NCBI RefSeq assembly: GCF_024158605.1
Contig: NZ_JAMZGM010000044.1
Location: forward strand, 1 to 32,471
Length of the DNA: 32,471 nt
Source of the DNA: Sebaldella sp. S0638
Lineage (GTDB): Bacteria > Fusobacteriota > Fusobacteriia > Fusobacteriales > Leptotrichiaceae
Direction of reading: 5' to 3'
Shown here: positions 16,311 through 24,697 of the stretch, in pieces
Numbering within the stretch: position 1 is the stretch's first letter
Layout: each line of letters begins with the position of its first letter
Made by a program: the position numbers and the translations under genes
Notes under the pieces: generated by a model
Database searches by the model: none
Told to the model about the DNA's origin: nothing
The model's input: the letters and a program-made list of their open reading frames with translations, nothing else

Positions 16311-17014
16311 TTGTCGTTTTTTGAAAAAACAAGACTTAGAGGTGTGTTAAATAACCATTTTTCCGTTTCCGAAAGTCTGAAATAATATTTTTTACCCCAG
16401 CTTGAAACTGCGATTATATGATCCAGAACTTTGCCGCTTTCACTATCCCTTATCTCGGAAATCTCTGTTACAGTCACCCAGTGTTCTGTGAAAGGAAGTC
16501 CCCTTCCCCAGCCGAATAAAAGTATTACGGGTCTTTTATTCAGAAGATTTTCTTTTATAAATTCACTTTTATCACTGAAAAATTTTGCTTTTTTGAATTT
16601 TACATTGTATCCTGTACGTTTTGAAAAATTTCGTGCAGCTTTTTTCAATCCTGATTCAAAAAGACCGAATTTTAGAAAAATTCTCCCTTTAAAATCATAG
16701 ATATCTGTCATTAAACTGAGAAAATCTTTTTTTGATGAGGTTTTTCCGTCATTCTGATAGTTGTGATATGCAAAACAGTTCGCGATAGATACAAAACCGC
16801 AGCCGATTTCCGAAGCTTTTTCAGCTCTTTTTTCGTCCCATATCCGTTCTTCGCCGTCCAGTCTGTACCATTCCTGCGCTCCGCCATAGTATTCATCTGA
16901 TACTATTTTTTCAAAGTCCTCGAGCTTTATAATATTTCCGTATTTTTCATTGTTTTTCAATGAAATTTCCGTATATCTTTTTGTAATGTCTGCATTTCTA
17001 AATATTTTCAGCAT
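16307..17014 (-). CDS. Predicted C39-like cysteine peptidase
   Basis: Encodes 235 residues without a signal peptide. EIGCGFVSIANCFAYHN has the shape of the CGPTSLAN catalytic-Cys helix of C39/papain-like bacterial peptidases (PF13529 type); LPFTEHWVTVTEI supplies the catalytic His, and IAVSSWGKKYYF is the usual closing strand with the third active-site region. 'PVILLFGWG' fits the strand before the His. AAGGTG precedes the ATG. The closest relatives are cytoplasmic or housekeeping members of the group; the substrate is unknown. The assignment rests on motif order, so other papain-fold families remain possible. Confidence 0.6.
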   Translation of the reverse strand: MLKIFRNADITKRYTEISLKNNEKYGNIIKLEDFEKIVSDEYYGGAQEWYRLDGEERIWDEKRAEKASEIGCGFVSIANCFAYHNYQNDGKTSSKKDFLSLMTDIYDFKGRIFLKFGLFESGLKKAARNFSKRTGYNVKFKKAKFFSDKSEFIKENLLNKRPVILLFGWGRGLPFTEHWVTVTEISEIRDSESGKVLDHIIAVSSWGKKYYFRLSETEKWLFNTPLSLVFSKNDK

Positions 17015-17129
17015 TTTTATTCACCTTGGGATATATTTTTTATGGTTATATTTTATCATATTTAGTGTAGAATTTTTTATTTTCCCGTCTTTGTTGAATT
17101 TATAAATTCAAATACAATTTTATATCATT

Positions 17130-17753
17130 TCATATAATTGTAATTTTTTGTTGCAAATTTTCTATCCAATCTGTTAAACCTGTATTTCTTTCATTAAAAT
17201 CAGAAATTATCGATTTTAGAAACATGACAACAATTCTAATAAATTCCATTCGATTTACTCGAAAACTAGCTTTTTCTGATAAATAATAAATATTATATTT
17301 TTTATAAAATTCATTATTCCAAGATATTTCAACATCATTCTCTAATCTTCTAAGACACACTGAAGGAAATACAGCACCAGCTCTGGTATTTAACCATGTA
17401 TGCCGAAATATCCATCTGCTGTTTGCCCCAAACCATAATTCTTCTTCCAGTTCATCCGCTTCAAATTCATATACTTTTTCCCAAATATCATTCATATTAT
17501 CACCTTCAACTGGCAACGGGTAATCATCATACCCAATAATATATTCAAAATTTCCACATAACCATTCTATAATATAGTTTAGATGTCCTTCATGCTCAAA
17601 AGTTTGACTTTCACATTGATATTTACATACATTTATTCCATGTATCCAAAGTCTTATACTCCCCCAAAAATTATTTTTTTCATTTTGCGGTTCATTTTCT
17701 AATGCATACTCAAAAGCAACTGTATTTTTATCACCAATATTTTTATAATTCAT
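17130..17753 (-). CDS. Conserved hypothetical protein, possible immunity protein
   Basis: Encodes 207 residues, soluble, Trp- and acid-rich, with repeated motifs such as FWGSIRLWIHGINVCKYQC, YIIEWLCGNFEYIIGYDDYP and VEISWNNEFYKKYNIYY. AAAAGGTAG precedes the ATG. It is last of three same-strand small genes (18609 to 17130), of which the first is barstar-like. That suggests a group of immunity genes kept without their toxins. Codon use is as AT-rich as its neighbours. I do not recognise a named domain. Confidence 0.5.
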   Translation of the reverse strand: MNYKNIGDKNTVAFEYALENEPQNEKNNFWGSIRLWIHGINVCKYQCESQTFEHEGHLNYIIEWLCGNFEYIIGYDDYPLPVEGDNMNDIWEKVYEFEADELEEELWFGANSRWIFRHTWLNTRAGAVFPSVCLRRLENDVEISWNNEFYKKYNIYYLSEKASFRVNRMEFIRIVVMFLKSIISDFNERNTGLTDWIENLQQKITII

Positions 17754-17823
17754 AAGCTACCTTTTCTGTTATTTATTTTTTTATATATTTTCTCTCAAAT
17801 ATTTTAGATCAGTCCCCAATAAT

Positions 17824-18126
17824 TTAATTTCCAGTAAATCTGAATATTGAAGGAAATGGTAAAGCTTCAAATTTAAATATTATACTCCCTTTATCAAAAA
17901 ATTCTGGTGAATATCTGACTTTAGACACTAAAAACATTAAGTCTAGTTCAGTAAATATAAATCTAATATATTCAGGAATATGCTCTATATCTTCTTTACT
18001 AATAAGAATTTTCTGTTCGTATCCTTTTTCAAATAATTTTTTTCTCCAATATGCTGTTTGACTTATATCAAGGGCAACATCATCAATATTTTCTAAATAA
18101 AGTGTGTATAAACTTTTTTCATTCAT
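17824..18126 (-). CDS. Small hypothetical protein with an AAGGGGGG ribosome site
   Basis: Encodes 100 residues from the ATG at 18126 (MNEKSLYTLYLENIDDVAL). The frame is open upstream to 18189, but an excellent AAGGGGGG ribosome site lies 10 nt before this ATG, inside the longer reading, so the short form is preferred. The protein is soluble, with a hydrophobic middle (FIFTELDLMFLVSKVRYS) and no motif I know. It follows the barstar-like gene by 85 bp and may be another immunity gene. Its G-run is seven-base complementary to the C-rich loop of the sRNA family. Confidence 0.55.
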   Translation of the reverse strand: MNEKSLYTLYLENIDDVALDISQTAYWRKKLFEKGYEQKILISKEDIEHIPEYIRFIFTELDLMFLVSKVRYSPEFFDKGSIIFKFEALPFPSIFRFTGN

Positions 18127-18210
18127 TTTTATAAAGCCCCCCTTCTTTTCCCTGAATATAACGAATAACATTTGATTTGTCTCCATCAAATCATAGTGCC
18201 TATATACATT

Positions 18211-18609
18211 TCAATCCACTAAGTATACATTAAATGGTTTCGCTTTTCCCTCTACCATACAATCTTCAACTTCTTTTTCCCACCATGGTAGAACAACTTC
18301 TTCAATATCTTCAATTATCATTTTTTTTAATAAAATATCTTTTTTAATAAAGTTACCAAAATTATTAATAATTAAAATATATTCTTCACTTTTAAGCCAT
18401 TCTAAATCACGTATCCAATCCAAATATCCGTCAAATCCCGTAACACTATAGGGAAATTTAAATTCTTCAGTCATTATATCCAGAAATTCTCCTTTATCTT
18501 GAACAAAATCTCCATCTATCTCTACAACAAAAACATCTTCTTTTTTTCTTAATTTTTTCTTTAAATCATGCATCTCTTCTGAAGAAACATAATAAATTTT
18601 ATTTTTCAT
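18211..18609 (-). CDS. Barstar-family immunity protein
   Basis: Encodes 132 residues with barstar layout: an opening strand, VVEIDGDFVQDKGEFLDIM, then FKFPYSVTGFDGYLDWIRDL, which corresponds to the FP-x3-G-x-NWDAL-D-L segment that binds the RNase active site, and EEYILIINNF. The Asn-Trp of the classical NWDAL is replaced by FDGYLD. Barstar relatives inhibit barnase-like RNases by plugging the catalytic cleft. AGAGGT precedes the ATG. No RNase toxin gene is present nearby, so it looks like an orphan immunity gene or one retained from a lost toxin cassette. Confidence 0.75.
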   Translation of the reverse strand: MKNKIYYVSSEEMHDLKKKLRKKEDVFVVEIDGDFVQDKGEFLDIMTEEFKFPYSVTGFDGYLDWIRDLEWLKSEEYILIINNFGNFIKKDILLKKMIIEDIEEVVLPWWEKEVEDCMVEGKAKPFNVYLVD

Positions 18610-18957
18610 ATTTACCTCTTTTTATTTTAAATATAATAAGTTTATTGAACTAAGAACAATATCTTTTGATTAATTTCTATAATAAAAATTCTTTGTTATC
18701 TAATCTCATTATTGTCCCTCTAAAATTATAACACTACTCCACATTTCGAGTATTAAGTTTCTGATAAACTATCTAATGTAAAAAAGCCGCTCACATTTGA
18801 TTTTACTAACCCTGACTTCGTTTAGAATATTTTACTATGCTTAAATTTAATTGTCAATTATTTTAAAGGCTTAAACAAAATCATCAAACAACAATATCTC
18901 CACATAAAAACTTCTTCAAAAACTGTACCAATATGTAATAGTTAACCAAAACACCAC
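18610..18957. other. Gene-free AT-rich spacer
   Basis: I see no ORF, RNA gene or repeat in this stretch between the barstar-like gene and the operator of sRNA copy 3. It probably contains the barstar-cluster promoter, which I cannot place. Confidence 0.4.
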
Positions 18958-19013
18958 CCCTAAGAACAAGAAAAGCCTCAAATAAGGTGTTTCTAAGTAA
19001 AGTTCTCTATAAT
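18958..19013 (+). promoter_or_regulatory. Phased-heptamer promoter of sRNA copy 3
   Basis: TATAAT at 19008-19013; TTCTAAG at 18991; AAATAAG at 18980, AGAAAAG at 18969 and CCCTAAG at 18958 follow at exact 11-bp steps upstream. Confidence 0.6.
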
Positions 19014-19017
19014 TAAA

Positions 19018-19089
19018 GCATACCAATAAAGAATATTTTTCTTCATAACCCCCCTATGTCGCTGGAAGCATTCCGGCGGCATTTTTTTA
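19018..19089 (+). ncRNA. Predicted small RNA, divergent copy 3
   Basis: The leader (GCATACCAATAAAGAATA) and CATAACCCCCC are kept, while the terminator has a largely different sequence: ATGTCGCTGGAA (19056-19067) against TTCCGGCGGCAT (19071-19082), twelve pairs including G-U, then seven T. Structure retained despite altered sequence supports a functional RNA. Confidence 0.72.
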
Positions 19090-19111
19090 TCCCTGTTATT
19101 TCATCTCTTTC

Positions 19112-19127
19112 TGTTCCACGTGAAACC
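19112..19127. other. parS-like ParB-binding site
   Basis: TGTTCCACGTGAAACC matches the bacterial parS consensus TGTTNCACGTGAAACA at all but the last, outermost position, including the complete CACGTG core and both GTTNCAC/GTGAAAC arms. It is intergenic. ParB spreads from such sites for origin segregation. No parAB genes are in the window, so the call rests on the motif. Confidence 0.7.
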
Positions 19128-19242
19128 ACAACATTTCCTGTATTATAAATCACACTATAAAACATAAATTCCAACAATCATTTTTACATTTCACAAAAAA
19201 ATATATATAATATTAATAAACTAAATAAGAAAGGTTCTGATT

Positions 19243-19977
19243 ATGACTGATATTACAGATGATAAAAAACGTTCAAGAGGACTAATAAATGAAAATGAAA
19301 TAACGCCATATCTACATTTAACGTCAACGGAAATCCATAAAATGCTACACTCTGAAAATCCTGTCATGCGTTCTATAGCAGCAGTATTATTCAGAAAGAA
19401 GATAAATATAAATGACAGCAAAACTGCACATATTCTGGCAGAAGCCCTAAAAAAAGAAACAAAGCTGTATACACGGCTGGAATTATGCCGCACTTTGGAA
19501 AGCGGGGGAATTAAAACAGCAGAAGTAATGTGTGATTATCTGGGTAAAATAGGAAACAACCAGTATCATACACTACCTGACAGACCATCGTTGAAAAAAA
19601 GCTATCCCCTGCCTCGTGATATTATTGCACGCAGTCTTGCCAGAATGAATCCGGTTATTCTTCCTGTACTGATAAATGTTTTAAAAGAAAATAACGAGCA
19701 GCAAATATCAGAAATCCTTGATGCCATTGGTTTTCTCATATTTTATAATTCTATTGAAGAAAAAGAAAAAATAAGCAGAGAAATTATCATACAATTTGAA
19801 AAGTATAAACATAACCCGCTTATTCAATGGAAATGCATCACATGTCTGTCTGCTTTTTCAGACAGTAACTGCACAAATACCCTCACAGAAATCATCAACA
19901 GCAGTACAAATCCCCTGTTTGTAAGTGAGGCAAAAAGATCACTAAGCCTTATCCAGAACAGGAATATAATAATCTAG
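19243..19977 (+). CDS. HEAT-repeat-like protein
   Basis: Encodes 244 residues, all predicted helical in pairs: 'NPVMRSIAAVLFRKK', 'TRLELCRTLESGGIKTAEVM', 'MNPVILPVLINVLKENNEQQ', 'NPLIQWKCITCLSAF' and 'NPLFVSEAKRSLSLI' have the spacing and Leu/Ala pattern of HEAT/PBS-lyase-type helical repeats. Such proteins are binding scaffolds; the partner is unknown. GAAAGG precedes the ATG. Its 3' end overlaps the convergent AraC/GyrI gene by 36 bp. The short gap upstream contains the parS-like site. Confidence 0.6.
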   Translation: MTDITDDKKRSRGLINENEITPYLHLTSTEIHKMLHSENPVMRSIAAVLFRKKININDSKTAHILAEALKKETKLYTRLELCRTLESGGIKTAEVMCDYLGKIGNNQYHTLPDRPSLKKSYPLPRDIIARSLARMNPVILPVLINVLKENNEQQISEILDAIGFLIFYNSIEEKEKISREIIIQFEKYKHNPLIQWKCITCLSAFSDSNCTNTLTEIINSSTNPLFVSEAKRSLSLIQNRNIII

Positions 19978-20880
19978 GGTTACTATAGTTTCCCCGTCTT
20001 TTTTGGGATTGGAAAAACGTTCATCTGTATAGACTTCACATTGATAAAAATTTTTCCAGTCTACAGTATAACCGTTATTTTTTACAGCACTAACGGTAAG
20101 TTCATGCCCCTGTGAGTATATTTCATATTCCTCACCGGTTATCTGCGATTCGGCAATTATTCCTGCCGGCAGTTCAAAGCTGTCAAATCCGTCAGGAACT
20201 TCCGCTGCCGCTGAAAATATTATCCCTATGAGATACCTGATACTGCCGTCCTCCTTAAAATCATACATAACTCCGGCAACACCGTCAGGCAGATCAGTGA
20301 GATTTTCTTTATTTTTACACAATTCAATCAAAGATTGAATACTGCCGTCTGCAAAAAACTTCCCCCATGTCATGGCTATATCATTACTCATAAGCTTTGT
20401 ATCAATAGCACGACCTATGACCTTATACGGTCCAAATGATTTAAATTCAATATTTATAAGTTTTGCCGTTTTCAAGTTTCCTTTTTCTATTCTGTATGCT
20501 TTGTTTTCTCCAGAAGACGGACTTAGAAAAAATAAACGTTCAAATAACTGCGGTTCTTTTATTCCCTCAATTACTTCCGTTGGAGTAGCATTATGATGCA
20601 TTTTAAAAGCGCGGGAAAATCCCGAATGTGTATCATATCCGTAACGCACGGCTATATTTATAATATTTTCCCTGTTTTGCCGAAGTTCCATTGCTGCTGC
20701 TGTCAGTTTACGCCTGCGTATATAATCCTGCATTGATATTCCCGCAATATATGAAAACACACGTAAAAACTGCTGAAAAGAGCAGCATGCTATTTTTGAA
20801 ACAGCTTCTTCGTCTACTTCGTCACAAAGCCTCTGTTCAATATAATCAAGAACCATATTTACCCGTTTTGTATTATCCAC
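19942..20880 (-). CDS. AraC-family regulator with GyrI-like effector domain
   Basis: Encodes 312 residues. The N-terminal pair of helix-turn-helix units (residues about 5-105) shows VSKIACCSFQQFLRVF and the AraC signature IAVRYGYDTHSGFSRAFKMH followed by the short 'NATPTEV'. The C-terminal 160 residues are a GyrI/BmrR-type small-ligand-binding domain (FGPYKVIGRAIDT, VPDGFDSFELPAGI, VTLDYYIPV). The frame is open to 20949, but AGGAGG lies 8 nt before a GTG at 20880, so I take that as the start. It probably senses a cationic or hydrophobic compound; its target gene is not obvious here. Confidence 0.88.
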   Translation of the reverse strand: MDNTKRVNMVLDYIEQRLCDEVDEEAVSKIACCSFQQFLRVFSYIAGISMQDYIRRRKLTAAAMELRQNRENIINIAVRYGYDTHSGFSRAFKMHHNATPTEVIEGIKEPQLFERLFFLSPSSGENKAYRIEKGNLKTAKLINIEFKSFGPYKVIGRAIDTKLMSNDIAMTWGKFFADGSIQSLIELCKNKENLTDLPDGVAGVMYDFKEDGSIRYLIGIIFSAAAEVPDGFDSFELPAGIIAESQITGEEYEIYSQGHELTVSAVKNNGYTVDWKNFYQCEVYTDERFSNPKKDGETIVTLDYYIPVLDKA

Positions 20881-20976
20881 TATCTTCACCTCCTGCATAT
20901 GTTTATTATATAGAATATCCAGACTCTTTGCTGTGCATATCATGTACATATATGAAACAGTGTAAATTTCACCATA

Positions 20977-21624
20977 TTACTGAGCATTTTCCCAGCTTTT
21001 CAAATTTATGATAACATCATTATGATCTTCATATGTTTCTGACAAAATCTTTTCAATTTCGTATATTACACTTTTATTTACCCCGTTTTCTTCTTTGGAA
21101 GAATCAGAATCCATTCTCATCCAATATATCAAATTCAATATTATGGGAATTCTGTTCTCTTTTACTATTTTCAAAAATTTTTCATAAGAACTCTCCATAA
21201 AAAAAGCCAGCTCCCTAATCTGTTCATCCGGCAGTTTGTTTTCCAAAGCTGTTTCTTGAAATGACATTCCTTTATATTTTTCTCCATAAAATGCATTTAT
21301 TATTTTTATTTTACCGTTAAGGCTGTTATTAAAATTATCTGTATCTTCTGCCGGTATCCAGTATTCAAGATGTGTTTTATCCCCCACCTGCTTTATTTCA
21401 TAGTCTTTCATATAGTCATCTGATATTTCAAATTCCAGCATATATCCAGAAAATCCTGAATTCTCATCTTTCAGATTCCACATAGTTCCTATTTGCTCAG
21501 CATAACCGTAATTTTCCACTATATATAGTATCGGCTGCCATACCTGTCTGTCTGGAAATTTTTCAGATTTAAAGTTCAGTATTTTTACTAACTCCTGTAA
21601 GCCTACAGGTCTGTATAATTTCAT
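20977..21624 (-). CDS. Conserved protein of the 'MKLYRPVGL' type, unknown function
   Basis: Encodes 215 residues from the ATG at 21624, chosen because GGAGG is five bases upstream; a TTG 12 bases earlier would sit on that site. Visible features: MKLYRPVGLQELVKIL, QPILYIVENYGYAEQI, SGYMLEFEISDDYMKDYEI and LEYWIPAEDTDNFNN. Proteins with this layout are common conserved hypotheticals, sometimes labelled 'ADP-ribosylation/crystallin J1' in databases; I recall the label but do not vouch for the chemistry. It lies between the AraC/GyrI and macro-domain genes on the same strand. Confidence 0.6.
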   Translation of the reverse strand: MKLYRPVGLQELVKILNFKSEKFPDRQVWQPILYIVENYGYAEQIGTMWNLKDENSGFSGYMLEFEISDDYMKDYEIKQVGDKTHLEYWIPAEDTDNFNNSLNGKIKIINAFYGEKYKGMSFQETALENKLPDEQIRELAFFMESSYEKFLKIVKENRIPIILNLIYWMRMDSDSSKEENGVNKSVIYEIEKILSETYEDHNDVIINLKSWENAQ

Positions 21625-21712
21625 ATTTTCCTCCAATTATTTTTTTATATAATAGTATCTTTTTTATTATCCATTTTACAAATTTTACTGTACTACTAAT
21701 AATATTCCTATT

Positions 21713-22183
21713 TTAAATATCATAAACATACACCAAAATTCCCTTAATTATCAAAGTTTCCATAATAACAGGCTCAATAAGCTCCCATTTTCCGCCTGCA
21801 AGTCCGCAGCCTATTCTCGGCATATGAACACTGGCATTTATTTCCAAAGCATGTTCAGCCACAGAATAAAGACATTCCCGTATAGCTTCATATCTCACAG
21901 GAACCCCTTTTGATCCTCTTTTCATACCGCGCTGCCCGATCATATTAGCAACTGTAATATATTTTTCCACTGGAATAAACTGAACCCTCCCCAAAGCAAA
22001 ATCATTTTTGCTCCTGTTCCTGTGCCATGCACGATACTCGCTTTCAGGCTTATCCCATCGTTTGGATATTTCCAAAACAAAGCCTTTTCCCCAGCCGCCC
22101 AGATCATTACAAACATGGGCAATAATCTTATTTCCTTTAACACTGGGAGCTGTGGCATCACCTTTTAAATAATTTATTTTCAT
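21713..22183 (-). CDS. Macro-domain ADP-ribose-binding protein
   Basis: Encodes 156 residues, essentially one macro domain. INYLKGDATAP carries the ADP-ribose-binding Asp; HVCNDLGGWGKGFVLEISKR is the first binding loop, ANMIGQRGMK and MPRIGCGLAGGKW the second loop. This subtype (Poa1p/TARG1-like) hydrolyses ADP-ribose-1''-phosphate or removes ADP-ribose from macromolecules. The ATG at 22183 has only a weak ribosome site. It has no DarT-like partner beside it, so the role may be metabolite clean-up. Confidence 0.85.
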   Translation of the reverse strand: MKINYLKGDATAPSVKGNKIIAHVCNDLGGWGKGFVLEISKRWDKPESEYRAWHRNRSKNDFALGRVQFIPVEKYITVANMIGQRGMKRGSKGVPVRYEAIRECLYSVAEHALEINASVHMPRIGCGLAGGKWELIEPVIMETLIIKGILVYVYDI

Positions 22184-22333
22184 TTTCCACACTCTCAAAT
22201 CTTTTTATATTATTTCATATATTATTTTTTTACCTAATAATAACATTTAATTTTATTTCTGTGAATTCCTTTTTCACAGGAAATAACGCAAATGTCTGTA
22301 TTCTACCCAATACATTTTTTATTGTATCCCCTA

Positions 22334-22361
22334 TTGACTAAATTTCAAATCAGGGTATAAT
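22334..22361 (+). promoter_or_regulatory. Promoter of the ANTAR two-component operon
   Basis: TTGACT (22334-22339), 16-bp spacer, TATAAT (22356-22361). Transcription would begin near 22368, giving a leader of about 185 nt before the response-regulator start. Confidence 0.65.
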
Positions 22362-22440
22362 AAAATACCAAATGTAGTGTAAGGCTCATTTGGAGCATAA
22401 ATTGTGCCTAAATATGTTTTTTTTATTAACTTTATATAAT

Positions 22441-22528
22441 AAACAGACAACAGAGTCTGTTTTAGCAGTCGAAGTAGCTTGCTGAGAAGTATGATTTTCA
22501 TACTGAAATTAGCATGCTATTTTTTTTT
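22441..22528 (+). promoter_or_regulatory. ANTAR-type antitermination leader before the response regulator
   Basis: Hairpin P1: AAACAGAC/GTCTGTTT (22441-22462), perfect 8-bp stem, hexaloop AACAGA. A second, imperfect hairpin, AGCAGTC/GCTTGCT (22464-22483, loop GAAGTA), shares its 3' arm with the 5' arm of a terminator, TAGCTTGCT/AGCATGCTA (22475-22519), which encloses AGTATG/CATACT and ends in nine T. Mutually exclusive second hairpin and terminator is the architecture of ANTAR targets. The classic loop rule (A at 1, G at 4) is only partly met: P1 has A1 but G5. Confidence 0.65.
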
Positions 22529-22554
22529 ATCCAAAACCAATAAAGGAGATGATT

Positions 22555-23283
22555 ATGGGGAAAAACCGTATTGTTATAATTGACGATGAGCCTGTCATCC
22601 GTATGGACTTCAGGGAAATGCTCACTTTGAACGGATATGAAGTAGCCGGAGAAGCAGCTGATGGTTTTGACGCTGTGGAATTATGCCGGCGTGAAAAGCC
22701 CGATCTTGTGATTATGGATATCAAAATGTCTGTATTTGACGGTCTCAGCGCTGCTGAAATCATTCTTTCCGAAGAACTCTCAGACTGTATTATTCTTGTC
22801 TCTGCTTATAATGATAAAGAGTTTTTCAAAAAGGCAAAACATGCAGGTGTTATGAATTATCTGATAAAGCCTGTAAGGGAAAAAGTTCTTATTCCCGCAG
22901 TGGAAATGGCTCTTGCAAAGAGTCAGGAGATAAGAGCCATGAAAAACAAAATGGCAAAAATGGAAGAACAGACTAAAAATGCAAAAATAATAGAAAGAGC
23001 AAAGCATTCTCTCGCAGCCTCATCAGGTATTTCCGAAATGGAAGCTTATGAAAAGCTGAGAAAACTGAGCATGGACAAAAGATGTTCCATGGCAAAAATC
23101 GCAGAATCCATCCTAAGTCAGGATTCTGCAAAAATTTATACAGAAAAAGCCAAAGTTTATCTTATGAAAAAATACGAACTTTCAGAACAGGCCGCTTACC
23201 TGCGTATAAAACGGATGAGTACCGAAAAAAAACTCTCACTCTCTGACGCTGCCGCTGAAATATTAAACAGTGCAGGAAAGTAG
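22555..23283 (+). CDS. Response regulator with receiver and two tandem ANTAR RNA-binding domains
   Basis: Encodes 242 residues. Receiver domain 1-120: acid pocket IIDDE, phosphoacceptor D55 in VIMDIKMS, conserved Ser in VSAYND and K105 in LIKPV. A helical linker (MKNKMAKMEEQTKNAK) leads to two ANTAR domains in tandem: about 146-188 (ERAKHSLAASSGISEMEAYE) and 196-238 (TEKAKVYLMKKYELSEQAAY), each ending in an AxxIL motif. EutV-type antiterminators normally have one. It should bind paired RNA hairpins and prevent termination. The start is the ATG six bases after AAAGGAG; an ATG at 22549 abuts it. Confidence 0.9.
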   Translation: MGKNRIVIIDDEPVIRMDFREMLTLNGYEVAGEAADGFDAVELCRREKPDLVIMDIKMSVFDGLSAAEIILSEELSDCIILVSAYNDKEFFKKAKHAGVMNYLIKPVREKVLIPAVEMALAKSQEIRAMKNKMAKMEEQTKNAKIIERAKHSLAASSGISEMEAYEKLRKLSMDKRCSMAKIAESILSQDSAKIYTEKAKVYLMKKYELSEQAAYLRIKRMSTEKKLSLSDAAAEILNSAGK

Positions 23284-24696
23284 GTGTTATTTATTTTAAG
23301 GGAACTTTGTAAAAAATATACAGACCTCGACGACAATGATATTGCCGAACTGGAAGATTATGCCAAAAAACTGAAGATTTTCGCAGAATTTACAGATACT
23401 GATCTTTTTATAGACTGCATTATTCCAAACAGCAACTATGCCGTGGTGGTTTATCAGCAGAGACCTGTAGACAGCCCTACATTATTTAAAAATTCAGTAT
23501 TGGGAGTTATTGTGGGTATTGATACCGAACCGGCAGTTATAAGGACATTAAAAACGGGAATTACTTCAAAAAAGCTGAAAGCTTTTACTCAGGATAAGAA
23601 ATCTGTTTATGAAACCGTCGTCCCAATTCCGAATTCTCACGGGAAAATAATCGGAGCCCTTGTAAGCGAGCATGATGTTACTAAACAGGTAAATCAGGAT
23701 AAACAAATAAAGCTTCTGGAACAGACCCAGAAAAAACTCAGGGATAATCTGGAATATCTGAAAAATAATCCGGAAATATTAACAGAACACATTAACCAGT
23801 CCGTGATTATTTTTGATCATAACGGACAGACTGTATACGCGAATCCTGAAGCAAAAGCCCTGTATAAAAAACTCGGCTATATTGAAGATATACAGAAAAT
23901 TCATATGGAAAACCTTATTCTTGATGAAAATCACTATTGTCAGCTGAATGAAAACAGAAGCGGCTTTGAAAATGAAATATCTATTGGAGATCTCACACTG
24001 AAAATAAGGTATGTCTGTCTTAGTTTAGAGGGAAACAACTGTACTATGATGATCATTACCGATATTTCCGAAATGAGAAATAAAGAAAAGGAACTCATAC
24101 TAAAATCTGTGGCTGTAAAAGAAATTCATCACCGTGTAAAAAATAATTTACAGACCATTGCCAGTATACTTTCTATGCAGGCACGGCGTATAAATGATTC
24201 TGACATGAAAAGAATCCTGAATGAAAATATTTCATACATTGACAGTATTGCCGCTACTCATGAGATTCTTGCAGAACAAGGTTTTGAACATATTGACATA
24301 AAGGAACTTATAAAGAAATTAAGCCTTGCGATTCTGAATTATTCATCTTCTGACAGTAAAACCGTAAAAATTGCCGTAAACGGCGATACAGTTTTAGTTA
24401 ATGCAGATACGGCATCCAGTGTTATGCTTGTAATAAACGAGCTGCTGAGCAATTCGCTGGAACATGGATTTCGTAATAAAAAATCCGGGATTATAAATAT
24501 CAAAATTTCCAATGAAGGAGTTTTTGCGATATTTACAATTACAGATAACGGAGACGGATTTCAGCAAAAAACAAATTTTGAATCACTTGGATTAAATATA
24601 GTAAAAGCAATAGTAAAAGATAAACTTAACGGAAAATTCCGTATTCAGGCTGAAAAAGAAGGTACAAGCACTGAATTCAGTATTAAAATTAAATAA
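23284..24696 (+). CDS. EutW-like sensor histidine kinase (HisKA_2 family)
   Basis: Encodes 470 residues, no membrane segment, so a cytoplasmic sensor. The N-terminal 140 residues (LRELCKKYTDLDDNDIAELE) match the histidine-kinase N-terminal sensing domain seen in EutW-type kinases; a PAS-like domain follows (about 165-265: QSVIIFDHNGQTVYANPEAK). The HisKA_2 box is KEIHHRVKNNLQTI, with the phosphoacceptor His at 283 just before Arg. The ATPase part has VINELLSNSLEH (N box), DNGDGF (G1) and LGLNIVKAIV. The start is a GTG directly after the regulator's TAG. It phosphorylates the adjoining ANTAR regulator; ligand unknown. Confidence 0.9.
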   Translation: MLFILRELCKKYTDLDDNDIAELEDYAKKLKIFAEFTDTDLFIDCIIPNSNYAVVVYQQRPVDSPTLFKNSVLGVIVGIDTEPAVIRTLKTGITSKKLKAFTQDKKSVYETVVPIPNSHGKIIGALVSEHDVTKQVNQDKQIKLLEQTQKKLRDNLEYLKNNPEILTEHINQSVIIFDHNGQTVYANPEAKALYKKLGYIEDIQKIHMENLILDENHYCQLNENRSGFENEISIGDLTLKIRYVCLSLEGNNCTMMIITDISEMRNKEKELILKSVAVKEIHHRVKNNLQTIASILSMQARRINDSDMKRILNENISYIDSIAATHEILAEQGFEHIDIKELIKKLSLAILNYSSSDSKTVKIAVNGDTVLVNADTASSVMLVINELLSNSLEHGFRNKKSGIINIKISNEGVFAIFTITDNGDGFQQKTNFESLGLNIVKAIVKDKLNGKFRIQAEKEGTSTEFSIKIK

Positions 24697-24697
24697 C

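Noticed and set aside
20691-21011. 106-residue plus-strand ORF
   Set aside because: It is antisense to the AraC-type gene with no ribosome site or protein-like composition.
22384-22420. AGGC/GCCT hairpin plus U-run in the regulator leader as another terminator
   Set aside because: Only four outer pairs and seven bases between stem and U-run; too weak to call.
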